DNA from: a bacterium
GTDB taxonomy: Bacteria > Patescibacteriota > Gracilibacteria > UM-FILTER-43-11
Direction of reading: 5' to 3'
Assembly: GCA_030426875.1 (NCBI GenBank)
Contig: JAUHXI010000102.1
Location: 1-5,677 of the forward strand
Length of the DNA stretch: 5,677 nucleotides
Within the stretch, counting starts at the first letter, position 1; every line of letters begins with the position of its first letter. The position numbers and the translations under genes are program-made. Under the pieces are notes generated by a model. It was not told the origin of the DNA, made no database searches, and saw nothing but the letters and a program-made list of their open reading frames with translations. Below are positions 1 to 4,471 of this stretch, one piece after another.

Positions 1-185
1 TGGAGCTCTTTGTTGATGTAGATGAATTTAGCCTTGGGATGTTTAGCTTTTATTTCGTCCATGATTTGAAACAAAAAAGTGCTCTTGCCCACCCGACGCT
101 GCCCCAAAACCACCTTAATAAGGTTTTTATTGATGAAGGGTTTGATTTTTTTAAAGTAACGCTCTCGCCTTATAAATATTTTCAC
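1..185 (-). CDS. AAA-type P-loop ATPase, N-terminal part (cut by window edge)
   Basis: The first 61 codons of an ATP-binding protein run off the left edge. A Walker A motif GQRRVGKST (residues 28-36; G28, G33, K34, S35) binds the ATP phosphates. The segment before it, RRERYFKKIKPFINKNLIKV, has the form seen at the start of small AAA ATPases of the AAA_14/DUF4143 type that are common in archaea and CPR bacteria. The start is GTG at 185-183, because an in-frame TAA lies five codons upstream and no ATG or TTG falls between. Walker B and the C-terminal domain are outside the window, so the subfamily and substrate cannot be fixed. No Shine-Dalgarno is visible. The gene follows the frameshifted regulator on the same strand but has its own promoter 39 bp upstream. 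ATPase identity is fairly sure from the P-loop; the family assignment is from memory. Confidence 0.8.
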   Translation of the reverse strand, partial: MKIFIRRERYFKKIKPFINKNLIKVVLGQRRVGKSTFLFQIMDEIKAKHPKAKFIYINKEL

Positions 186-217
186 TATACTTAAGATTTA
201 TTACTAAATTTGAATAT

Positions 218-237
218 ATTTTAAGTATACTTAAAAT
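218..237. promoter_or_regulatory. Perfect 20-bp palindrome over the ATPase -10 box (operator candidate)
   Basis: ATTTTAAGTATACTTAAAAT equals its own reverse complement over all 20 bases. Its core half, TATACTTAA (226-234), recurs exactly at 186-194, 40 bp away and directly abutting the GTG start codon of the ATPase. Two sites of the same half-sequence flanking the transcription start are what an autoregulatory operator would look like. The binding protein is unknown. Confidence 0.5.
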
Positions 238-252
238 TATTGATAATATCAA
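224..252 (-). promoter_or_regulatory. Sigma70-type promoter of the ATPase gene
   Basis: Reading the minus strand, TTGATA (252-247) and TATACT (229-224) are separated by 17 bp. Transcription would begin near 217, giving a leader of about 32 nt before the GTG at 185. Both boxes lie inside palindromes: the -35 in 239-253 and the -10 in 218-237. A repressor bound to either would block RNA polymerase. Confidence 0.55.
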
Positions 253-253
253 T
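239..253. promoter_or_regulatory. 15-bp inverted repeat over the ATPase -35 box
   Basis: ATTGATA-A-TATCAAT is a perfect 7-bp inverted repeat around one central base. It lies one base from the 20-bp palindrome and contains the -35 hexamer. It has no run of T after it on either strand and is too short and AT-rich to be a convincing terminator, so an operator reading is preferred, though chance in AT-rich DNA is possible. Confidence 0.35.
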
Positions 254-323
254 GGATTCTTTCAATAAATAATAAAAAATGAGCACTACTTTTCAATGTT
301 TAGCCTTCAAAAATAGCAATCAT

Positions 324-425
324 CTAGCCTTTCCCCATCTTCCACGCCCATTCATACATGGCGCGGTAGGTCTTGGCGATTTCTTCACTCTCAATCACAA
401 TACAAAAAATGTGATCTTTGAGTGA
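324..425 (-). pseudogene. Out-of-frame C-terminus of the TrmB-like regulator
   Basis: In the frame shifted by one base relative to 391-1068, positions 425-324 encode SLKDHIFCIVIESEEIAKTY followed by a tail ending YEWAWKMGKG and a TAG stop. The second regulator (3372-4148) ends with the equivalent GIIIESKSVADTFRMYFEQMW, so this is the missing end of the same domain: I-x-I-E-S, A-x-T-[YF]-R, [YF]-E-x-x-W. The shift lies around 421-428. Joining the two pieces gives about 248 residues against 258 for the paralogue. It may be a real mutation or a sequencing or assembly error. Confidence 0.82.
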
Positions 426-1068
426 CCAGTTTGTTCTCATAAATCACATTATCCGTAAACCCAAATTCAAATTCATTCGAAAGGTGGCGGACCTGATACC
501 CTTTTTTGACTTTTTTCTTGAATTTCTCCATCCATTTTTTAGCCCCCTTATTTTTATAATGAAGCTCTCGGATTTTTATTTTTTTCAGGTCGGCAATGGA
601 GCGGTTGAATTCATCAACAATCTCTGGCATTTCGTTGTAGATGGCATCCACATTCGCAAAAAATAAAGCTTCTGCCCCTCTTTCAATGGCGTTGAAGATA
701 TCTTTATAGACCATTCTCATCCCCGCTTTGTGCTCAAAGACTTGGATTCTTGGCTTATTTTTGGGCTGATTATACAGTGCTACCAAATCCGGTAAGCTGT
801 CTTCAATCTGTCGCTTCTGAGAACGTGCCATCTCCACCAATCGCCGGGGGTGAATGGCTGAATATTGCTTTCGCTTTCCCATCATTGTTTCGGAAACCAA
901 GCCTTTGATCTGCAACTCCTCCACCACTAAATAGGCAGTGGCTCGCTTGATTTGAGTGGCTCGTGCGATGTTGGTCATGGACGCTTCTCCCAATTCTAAG
1001 AGTTTGAGGTAAACCTGACGCTCCTTTTGATCGAGACCGAGGTTTTTGAGGGTAATGTCGAGGTGCAT
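391..1068 (-). CDS. TrmB-like HTH transcriptional regulator, frameshifted near its 3' end
   Basis: This is a DNA-binding regulator of the TrmB-like type. Residues 1-75 form the winged helix-turn-helix: KNLGLDQKERQVYLKLLELG, then the recognition helix around KRATAYLVVEELQIKGLV and a wing ending KRKQYSAI. Residues 76-100 look like a helical linker. From about 107 the sensor domain begins with RIQVFEHKAGMRMVYKDIF. The reading frame keeps family-like sequence to ENKLVT (residue 216) and then gives nine unrelated residues before a TGA at 391. The expected C-terminus continues in another frame to 324. I chose ATG 1068 because MHLDITLKNLGLDQKE is the usual beginning of the family. An ATG at 1122 would add 18 residues that do not resemble it, though a small upstream ORF ends in an ATGA overlap there. 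It is divergent from the cysteine-repeat gene at 1601, its likely target. The ligand is unknown. Confidence 0.82.
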   Translation of the reverse strand: MHLDITLKNLGLDQKERQVYLKLLELGEASMTNIARATQIKRATAYLVVEELQIKGLVSETMMGKRKQYSAIHPRRLVEMARSQKRQIEDSLPDLVALYNQPKNKPRIQVFEHKAGMRMVYKDIFNAIERGAEALFFANVDAIYNEMPEIVDEFNRSIADLKKIKIRELHYKNKGAKKWMEKFKKKVKKGYQVRHLSNEFEFGFTDNVIYENKLVTQRSHFLYCD

Positions 1069-1118
1069 ACTTTTAGGACTAAGTAGTAAGTGGTAAGGGT
1101 TGAGTAAAATAATATTTT

Positions 1119-1157
1119 TCATTTAGAATGAGCAGAGCTCATGGAGAAATCTCACCT
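1119..1157 (-). promoter_or_regulatory. Possible leader peptide and hairpin before the regulator
   Basis: On the minus strand AGGTGAG (1157-1151) stands 8 nt before an ATG (1142) that opens a seven-residue ORF, MSSAHSK. Its TGA overlaps the ATG at 1122 as ATGA, a typical translational-coupling layout. The start of this ORF also lies in a 6-bp inverted repeat, ATGAGC-AGA-GCTCAT (1128-1142). If real, it would argue for a regulator start at 1122 rather than 1068. The ORF is very short, so this is tentative. Confidence 0.25.
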
Positions 1158-1223
1158 GATTCTAAACTTAGGCCTCTTTCCTTTGCAAGGGCGTAGTAGA
1201 GTGTGTAAATGATTTCAAATTCC

Positions 1224-1252
1224 ACTCTATCAAATTCAATAAAAAGTGTCAA
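1224..1252 (-). promoter_or_regulatory. Promoter of the first TrmB-like regulator
   Basis: On the minus strand TTGACA (1252-1247), a 17-bp spacer and TAGAGT (1229-1224) with a TG two bases upstream of the -10 (extended -10). Transcription would start near 1217. The -35 lies inside the inverted repeat 1246-1264, which suggests control by a bound regulator, perhaps the gene's own product. Confidence 0.6.
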
Positions 1253-1264
1253 TATTTATGACAC
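1246..1264. promoter_or_regulatory. 19-bp inverted repeat GTGTCA-N7-TGACAC (operator candidate)
   Basis: Perfect 6-bp arms surround ATATTTA. The site covers the -35 box of the regulator promoter. On the plus strand it is followed by seven T's, which resembles a terminator, but no plus-strand gene precedes it, so an operator is the better reading. Confidence 0.5.
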
Positions 1265-1296
1265 ATTTTTTTACCTAATTATTTTTTTACCTTATT
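1265..1296. repeat. Tandem 16-bp direct repeat
   Basis: ATTTTTTTACCTAATT (1265-1280) is followed directly by ATTTTTTTACCTTATT (1281-1296): 15 of 16 bases match and there is no gap. It sits between the two divergent promoters and directly abuts the 19-bp inverted repeat. It could be a doubled protein-binding site or a slippage product of an A/T-rich stretch. Confidence 0.6.
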
Positions 1297-1332
1297 TAAA
1301 GCCAAATACGGTTATTAAGAATGATATTATAA

Positions 1333-1360
1333 TTGACAATTTTTATTTTTTTGTTATAAT
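1333..1360 (+). promoter_or_regulatory. Consensus sigma70 promoter of the first cysteine-repeat gene
   Basis: TTGACA (1333-1338) and TATAAT (1355-1360) match the consensus at all twelve positions with a 16-bp spacer, and TGT just before the -10 makes it an extended -10 promoter. The -35 lies in the small palindrome AATTG-A-CAATT (1331-1341). Transcription would begin near 1367, leaving a leader of about 234 nt before the ATG at 1601. Such a strong promoter suggests high expression unless it is repressed. Confidence 0.75.
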
Positions 1361-1388
1361 TTTGCTCTGTCATTAATCAATTCAATTT

Positions 1389-1526
1389 ATGTCCTACATG
1401 ACGATCCGACTTTTCAATCACCTCAACATCATCGAAAAATTAAACTTAGAAAAATCAACCGTCAAATACTTAAAACACAATTTATATATTTATATTGATG
1501 TTGTTCTCGAACTTTTATTTCATTAA
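1389..1526 (+). CDS. Possible 45-aa small protein in the leader (tentative)
   Basis: An ATG about 22 nt after the predicted transcription start opens a 45-codon frame ending in TAA at 1524-1526. It starts MSYMTIRLFNHLNIIEKLNL and ends YIYIDVVLELLFH: basic in the middle, hydrophobic at the end, with no cysteine. There is no Shine-Dalgarno (TCAATTTATG), and I recognise no family. It could be a genuine small protein co-transcribed with the cysteine-repeat gene, a regulatory leader peptide, or chance in AT-rich DNA. It has no counterpart in the second module: the 40-codon frame in that leader has unrelated sequence and lies mostly inside a repeat element. Confidence 0.22.
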   Translation: MSYMTIRLFNHLNIIEKLNLEKSTVKYLKHNLYIYIDVVLELLFH

Positions 1527-1600
1527 TTGATCGTAAAATCACTTATAAATTTCCTTCCCACGATCTATACTCATCTTGTGAAGGGTTAACCACAATCACC

Positions 1601-3289
1601 ATGAAAACCTGTACCAAATGCCAACAATCATTTGCCATCCGAGATGAAGACAGAATTTTTTATGATCAAGTCAGCCCTATTATCGGGGGGCAAAAATATT
1701 CCATTCCCGACCCCACGCACTGCCCGGATTGCCGCCATCAACGTCGACTCGCCTTTCGGAACGAGCGAAATTTATACTGGCGGACTTGTGATGGAACGGG
1801 GGAGCGCATCTTATCTGTCTTTCATCCTGACAGATCCATCAAAGCCTACAAAGTCGATTACTGGTATTCCGATGCCTGGGACCCGCTTGAGCATGGTCGT
1901 GACTTTGATTTCTCTCGGCCTTTTTTCGAGCAATTCAAAGAACTCATCTACGATGTGCCTCAGCTTTCCCGCTCTGTCACAGCCAACGAAAATTGTGATT
2001 ACGTGAATCAATGTGGCTGGTGTAAGGATTGTTACTTGGTATTTGAGGCGAATGATAATCAAGACTGCATGTATGGCAACTATATCAGCGAATCCAAAGA
2101 CTGTGTTGATGGCACAATGGTTATCAATTCTCAACTGTGTTATGAATGTGTTACAGTCATTGGATCTTATAATCTCAATTACAGCATTCAGTCAGGCAAT
2201 TGTTCGGACAGTTGGTTTTTGTTGAGCTGTCGCGCTTGTCGAGATTGTTTTGGATGTGTCAATCTCACCAATAAGCAGTACTGTTTTTTTAATGAACAAC
2301 TTAGCAAAGAGGAATATGAAAAACGCATGTCCCAGATCGACCTGTCGGATCGGAATGTGATTCAGGAATATTTTCAAAAATTCATTGAATTTCAAAAGAC
2401 CCAACCTCATAAATATTTAAAGGGAGTAAAAGTTGAAAATTCGACTGGAAATTATTTGGTCAACACGCAGAATTGTTTTGAGTGCTTTGATGTGACCAAC
2501 TCTCAGGACTGTGCTTATGTTGGTTATGGTCATAATTTGAAAAAGGTCTATGACATGAATGTTTTTGGAGCCTCTGGCGTAGAATTTTGTTACGAAGTCC
2601 ATGAGGTGGGAGACAAGATCAATAACGTTCTTTTTACGGAACAGTGTTGGTCCGATTGCCACAATATTCTTTATTCCAAACTCTGTCTCAATAATTCACA
2701 CGATTTGTTCGGCTGTGTGGGCTTGAAGAAAAAATCGTACTGCATCCTCAATAAGCAATATTCCAAAGAAGAATACGAGGAACTGGTTCCTAAAATCATT
2801 GAACACATGAAAAAAACAGGGGAGTGGGGTGAGTTTTTTCCCATCGAACTCTCAACATTTGCTTACAATGAGACTTTGGCTCAAGAATACTTTCCATTGG
2901 AAAAAGAGGCTATAGAAAAAAGCGGTTGGCAATGGCGTGAGGAAGAAATAGAAATGCCACATGTAGAAAAGAAAATTGAGGCTCATCAAGTCCCTGAAAA
3001 AATTGCCGATGTGCCTGATGATATTTTGAATTGGGCGATTGTTTGTGAGGTGACGGGTAAGCCCTTTCGAATCACTCGAAAGGAATTGGAGTTTTATCGT
3101 AAAAAAAATCTCCCCATTCCAAGACGTCATTCTGACCAACGGCATTTAGATCGACTCAAATTCCGTGCCTCTCGAAAACTGCGGGATGATCGGTGTGACA
3201 ATTGTTCCACTGACCTTCGAACCGTTTATTCTCGAGAATCAGGGCAGAAGATTTATTGTGAAAGATGTTATTTTGAAGTGTTGAGTTGA
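1601..3289 (+). CDS. Cysteine-repeat solenoid protein with N- and C-terminal zinc ribbons
   Basis: A 562-residue protein with 33 cysteines, function unknown. Residues 1-50 are a zinc ribbon (C4-x2-C7, then C41-PD-C44 followed by RHQRRL). Residues 60-115 hold a block shared with the paralogue at 4472: RTCDGTGE, YWYSD, HGRDFDF and RPFFEQF. Residues 131-231 are a solenoid-like segment in which all 14 cysteines fall on every-third-residue positions, with C132, C144, C156, C168, C180 exactly 12 apart. A helical linker (232-270) follows, then a second solenoid segment (280-384), and both segments end FGCV-x-L plus a Y-C-x2-N cap. After a Glu/Lys-rich linker, residues 479-562 carry CEVTGKPFRIT, LPIPRRHSDQRH and a last ribbon (C532-x2-C535, C553-x2-C556). 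No signal peptide or membrane helix is seen, so it is probably cytoplasmic. The start is fixed by MKTCTKC; the only Shine-Dalgarno-like site, AAGGG at 1581, is far upstream. I recall similar CPR proteins wrongly labelled CaiB/BaiF; there is no sign of CoA-transferase sequence here. Confidence 0.9.
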   Translation: MKTCTKCQQSFAIRDEDRIFYDQVSPIIGGQKYSIPDPTHCPDCRHQRRLAFRNERNLYWRTCDGTGERILSVFHPDRSIKAYKVDYWYSDAWDPLEHGRDFDFSRPFFEQFKELIYDVPQLSRSVTANENCDYVNQCGWCKDCYLVFEANDNQDCMYGNYISESKDCVDGTMVINSQLCYECVTVIGSYNLNYSIQSGNCSDSWFLLSCRACRDCFGCVNLTNKQYCFFNEQLSKEEYEKRMSQIDLSDRNVIQEYFQKFIEFQKTQPHKYLKGVKVENSTGNYLVNTQNCFECFDVTNSQDCAYVGYGHNLKKVYDMNVFGASGVEFCYEVHEVGDKINNVLFTEQCWSDCHNILYSKLCLNNSHDLFGCVGLKKKSYCILNKQYSKEEYEELVPKIIEHMKKTGEWGEFFPIELSTFAYNETLAQEYFPLEKEAIEKSGWQWREEEIEMPHVEKKIEAHQVPEKIADVPDDILNWAIVCEVTGKPFRITRKELEFYRKKNLPIPRRHSDQRHLDRLKFRASRKLRDDRCDNCSTDLRTVYSRESGQKIYCERCYFEVLS

Positions 3290-3293
3290 TTAA

Positions 3294-3338
3294 GATTTTT
3301 TTGAAGGCGAGGTTATATAACTTCGCCTTCAAAAAATC
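3294..3338. terminator. Bidirectional hairpin terminator between convergent genes
   Basis: GATTTTTTTGAAGGCGA (3294-3310) pairs with TCGCCTTCAAAAAATC (3323-3338), matching fully except for one extra T. The inner stretch GTTATATAAC is itself palindromic, so nearly the whole 45 nt can fold. The A and T tracts on either side give a U-run after the GC-rich stem on both strands. It therefore can end the cysteine-repeat gene (stop at 3289) and the convergent regulator (stop at 3372). Confidence 0.85.
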
Positions 3339-3371
3339 TGAAGACCTGTATGAATAAAAAATCTTTTGTCT

Positions 3372-4148
3372 TCACAGGGAGAGGCTTCCCCACATTTGTT
3401 CAAAATACATCCGAAAGGTATCCGCGACAGATTTACTTTCGATGATAATACCTGAGGGGTACCCTTCTTCCATGTTGGTCTGGGCGACTTTATTTGACCA
3501 GCACAATGTGTCAGTTGGAAAGGTTCCTTTTGATTTCTTCCAAATTTTATACTGATGCTTGGTTGGACCTTTTTTATATGCTTGTATCAATCGTTGTGTC
3601 ATTTCTGATTCGGTCATGATGTCTCGCTTCGTGAGTCCTGGTATGTTTAAGTATATGTCATTATCTAAAAATCCTGGGTATACCTTTTCTAGCTCTTCTG
3701 TGGGCCATATCGTGATTAATTTGCGGTCACATTTTTTTGCCTTCATGAGATCTCTTCTTATTTCTTCGTAGACCCTAATCATTCCATCCACTCCTTCATA
3801 AAAACGAACTTTTGTTTTTTGTGAGCTGCCTTTTTTTAAATTTTCAAAAACACTGGCTGCTTTTTCGAATTCTTTTTCAGTTTCTTTCCACTGTCTTTGT
3901 CTTTGGTTGATGTAAGCAATTAGTCCTGAGTGCTCTAGTGCTTCGTAGTGTTTAATGCCTGATTTTTCAAATTCTGTAATCAAACCTTTCTCTAAAAGGC
4001 TTTCAGTTAAATCATAAATATGAGTTCGTGTTATATTACTTTCTTTCGCAATTTTTTTAACAGGTGTGGCGCCAATTTTATAGATAGCCAAAAACACAGC
4101 GATTTCTTTTTCTTGCAGACCTAAGCGGGATAGTAATTTTTTAAGCAT
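3372..4148 (-). CDS. TrmB-like HTH transcriptional regulator
   Basis: A complete 258-residue DNA-binding regulator. Residues 1-70 are the winged helix-turn-helix: LSRLGLQEKEIAVFLAIYKI, then TRTHIYDLTESLLEKGLI as recognition helix and a wing ending GIKHYEAL. Residues 78-106 are a charged helix (QRQRQWKETEKEFEKAASVF), a probable dimerising coiled coil. The sensor domain starts at 112 with TKVRFYEGVDGMIRVYEEI, a TrmB-like signature, and ends GIIIESKSVADTFRMYFEQM. At about 250 residues these are shorter than the archaeal sugar regulator TrmB, so a sugar ligand should not be assumed. The start ATG at 4148 lies 20 nt after the predicted transcription start, without a Shine-Dalgarno. It is a distant paralogue of the regulator at 391-1068, which has lost its last codons to a frameshift, and like it stands divergent from a cysteine-repeat gene, its likely target. 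Confidence 0.88.
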   Translation of the reverse strand: MLKKLLSRLGLQEKEIAVFLAIYKIGATPVKKIAKESNITRTHIYDLTESLLEKGLITEFEKSGIKHYEALEHSGLIAYINQRQRQWKETEKEFEKAASVFENLKKGSSQKTKVRFYEGVDGMIRVYEEIRRDLMKAKKCDRKLITIWPTEELEKVYPGFLDNDIYLNIPGLTKRDIMTESEMTQRLIQAYKKGPTKHQYKIWKKSKGTFPTDTLCWSNKVAQTNMEEGYPSGIIIESKSVADTFRMYFEQMWGSLSL

Positions 4149-4155
4149 TTTTGTA

Positions 4156-4177
4156 AATTATTTTCGACAAAATAATT
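4156..4177. promoter_or_regulatory. 22-bp inverted repeat at the regulator's transcription start (operator candidate)
   Basis: AATTATTTT-CGAC-AAAATAATT has perfect 9-bp arms around CGAC. It is centred on the predicted start of transcription (about 4168), overlaps the -10 box and lies 7 bp before the regulator's ATG. This is the natural place for an autorepression site. Confidence 0.5.
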
Positions 4178-4203
4178 ATAAATTTTAATTTTTTGTTTGT
4201 AAA
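4175..4203 (-). promoter_or_regulatory. Promoter of the second TrmB-like regulator
   Basis: On the minus strand TTTACA (4203-4198), a 17-bp spacer and a perfect TATAAT (4180-4175). Transcription would begin near 4168, about 20 nt before the ATG at 4148. Confidence 0.55.
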
Positions 4204-4227
4204 TATAATTTTATTTGTAAATTTTTC

Positions 4228-4256
4228 TTGACAAATTTTAGAAAGTTTGCTAAGGT
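4228..4256 (+). promoter_or_regulatory. Promoter of the second cysteine-repeat gene
   Basis: TTGACA (4228-4233), a 17-bp spacer and TAAGGT (4251-4256), with TG placed as an extended -10. The -10 is weaker than in the first module, but the -35 plus extended -10 design is the same. Transcription would start near 4263, giving a leader of about 210 nt. Confidence 0.5.
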
Positions 4257-4314
4257 GGGTTTACTTTATTAAGTTGAATAGTTAATGGTAAGATGCCGAT
4301 TCGACATTCAGCCA

Positions 4315-4462
4315 CCCTAGCTCCCCAAAAAGGAGGGGGATTGAATACAGTGCCTGACTATATAGCCAATATCAAAGGCTATCGTTCTATTTCTCATGTG
4401 TCTAATAATAATTAATCTCTAACCACCCCAATTTATTCTCCCTCTTGGGGGAGTCAGAGGGG
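4315..4462. mobile_element. MITE-like inverted-repeat element in the leader
   Basis: The left end CCCTAGCTCCCC (4315-4326) is matched inversely by GGGGAG (4448-4453) and AGGG (4458-4461) at the right end. Beyond that the two ends, read inward, stay similar: CTCCCC, A-rich, GGAG, then ATTG. Each end also folds on its own (CTCC/GGAG on the left; CTCCC 4438-4442 with GGGAG 4449-4453 on the right). It has no protein of its own, is about 150 bp, is clearly GC-richer at its ends than the surroundings, and is absent from the first module's leader. GCCA flanks the left end and overlaps the right end, a weak hint of target duplication. A structured regulatory leader is the alternative. Confidence 0.42.
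4456..4462 (+). promoter_or_regulatory. Shine-Dalgarno of the second cysteine-repeat gene, inside the inverted-repeat end
   Basis: AGAGGGG lies 9 nt before the ATG at 4472. It is the clearest ribosome binding site before any gene start in the window, and it belongs to the right end of the MITE-like element. The neighbouring GGGGGAG can pair with CTCCC upstream, so folding could modulate translation. Confidence 0.5.
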
Positions 4463-4471
4463 CCATCTTAT

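Larger units (their letters stand above)
1069..1600. other. Divergent regulatory spacer between the first regulator and the first cysteine-repeat gene
   Basis: This 532-bp stretch holds no large gene. It contains, from left to right, the untranslated or poorly conserved leader of the regulator (1069-1217), its promoter (1224-1252), a 19-bp inverted repeat (1246-1264), a 16-bp tandem repeat (1265-1296), a consensus plus-strand promoter (1333-1360) and the leader of the cysteine-repeat gene (about 1367-1600), which includes a possible 45-codon ORF. A further 7-bp inverted repeat, TAGAGTG (1197-1203) with CACTCTA (1223-1229), overlaps the minus-strand -10. Confidence 0.7.
4150..4222 (+). repeat. 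Three direct copies of TTTGTAAAT
   Basis: Identical 9-mers at 4150-4158, 4196-4204 and 4214-4222. The last two are 18 bp apart; one overlaps the regulator's -35 box (4198-4203) and the other ends 5 bp before the -35 of the cysteine-repeat gene. Placement between divergent promoters suggests regulator-binding sites, but the motif is AT-rich and could partly be chance. Confidence 0.4.
4149..4471. other. Divergent regulatory spacer between the second regulator and second cysteine-repeat gene
   Basis: This 323-bp stretch has no convincing gene. It holds a 22-bp inverted repeat (4156-4177), the regulator promoter (4175-4203), three copies of TTTGTAAAT (4150, 4196, 4214), the plus-strand promoter (4228-4256), and a leader of about 210 nt most of which is a GC-richer inverted-repeat element (4315-4462). 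The first 180 bp are extremely AT-rich, and the base composition changes abruptly at the element. Confidence 0.7.

Noticed and set aside
1246..1275. Rho-independent terminator on the plus strand (hairpin followed by T-run)
   Set aside because: The stem is only 6 bp, no plus-strand gene lies upstream, and the repeat coincides with a good minus-strand promoter.
1529..1565. Leader hairpin GATCGT...ACGATC before the first cysteine-repeat gene
   Set aside because: Six-base arms with a 25-base loop are too weak to support as a structured element.
1991..2293. CRISPR-like or DNA-level tandem repeat within the cysteine-rich region
   Set aside because: The periodicity exists only in the protein; codons and flanking bases vary, so there is no DNA repeat array.
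418..3145. Several 70-124-codon frames antisense to or overlapping the regulator and the first cysteine-repeat gene
   Set aside because: They are shadows of well-supported coding regions, with no recognisable domains, ribosome sites or promoters of their own.
391..3289. Recoding of UGA as glycine (Gracilibacteria/SR1 code)
   Set aside because: TGA ends the genes at 3289 and 3372 exactly where the proteins should end, and reading through the TGA at 391 does not restore the regulator; the true tail is in another frame.
1601..3289. CaiB/BaiF CoA-transferase identity, a label I recall being attached to similar CPR proteins
   Set aside because: The sequence is a cysteine-repeat protein with zinc ribbons and shows nothing resembling a CoA-transferase fold or active site.
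3339..3374. Second terminator-like hairpin TGAAGAC...GTCTTCA over the end of the second regulator
   Set aside because: Seven-base arms with a 22-base loop are weak, and the adjacent 3294-3338 hairpin already explains termination on both strands.
4293..4415. A 40-codon frame (starts MPIRHSATLAPQKGGG) in the leader of the second cysteine-repeat gene
   Set aside because: It has no Shine-Dalgarno, unusual composition, and most of it lies inside the inverted-repeat element; its codons simply read the element's C/G-rich end and interior.
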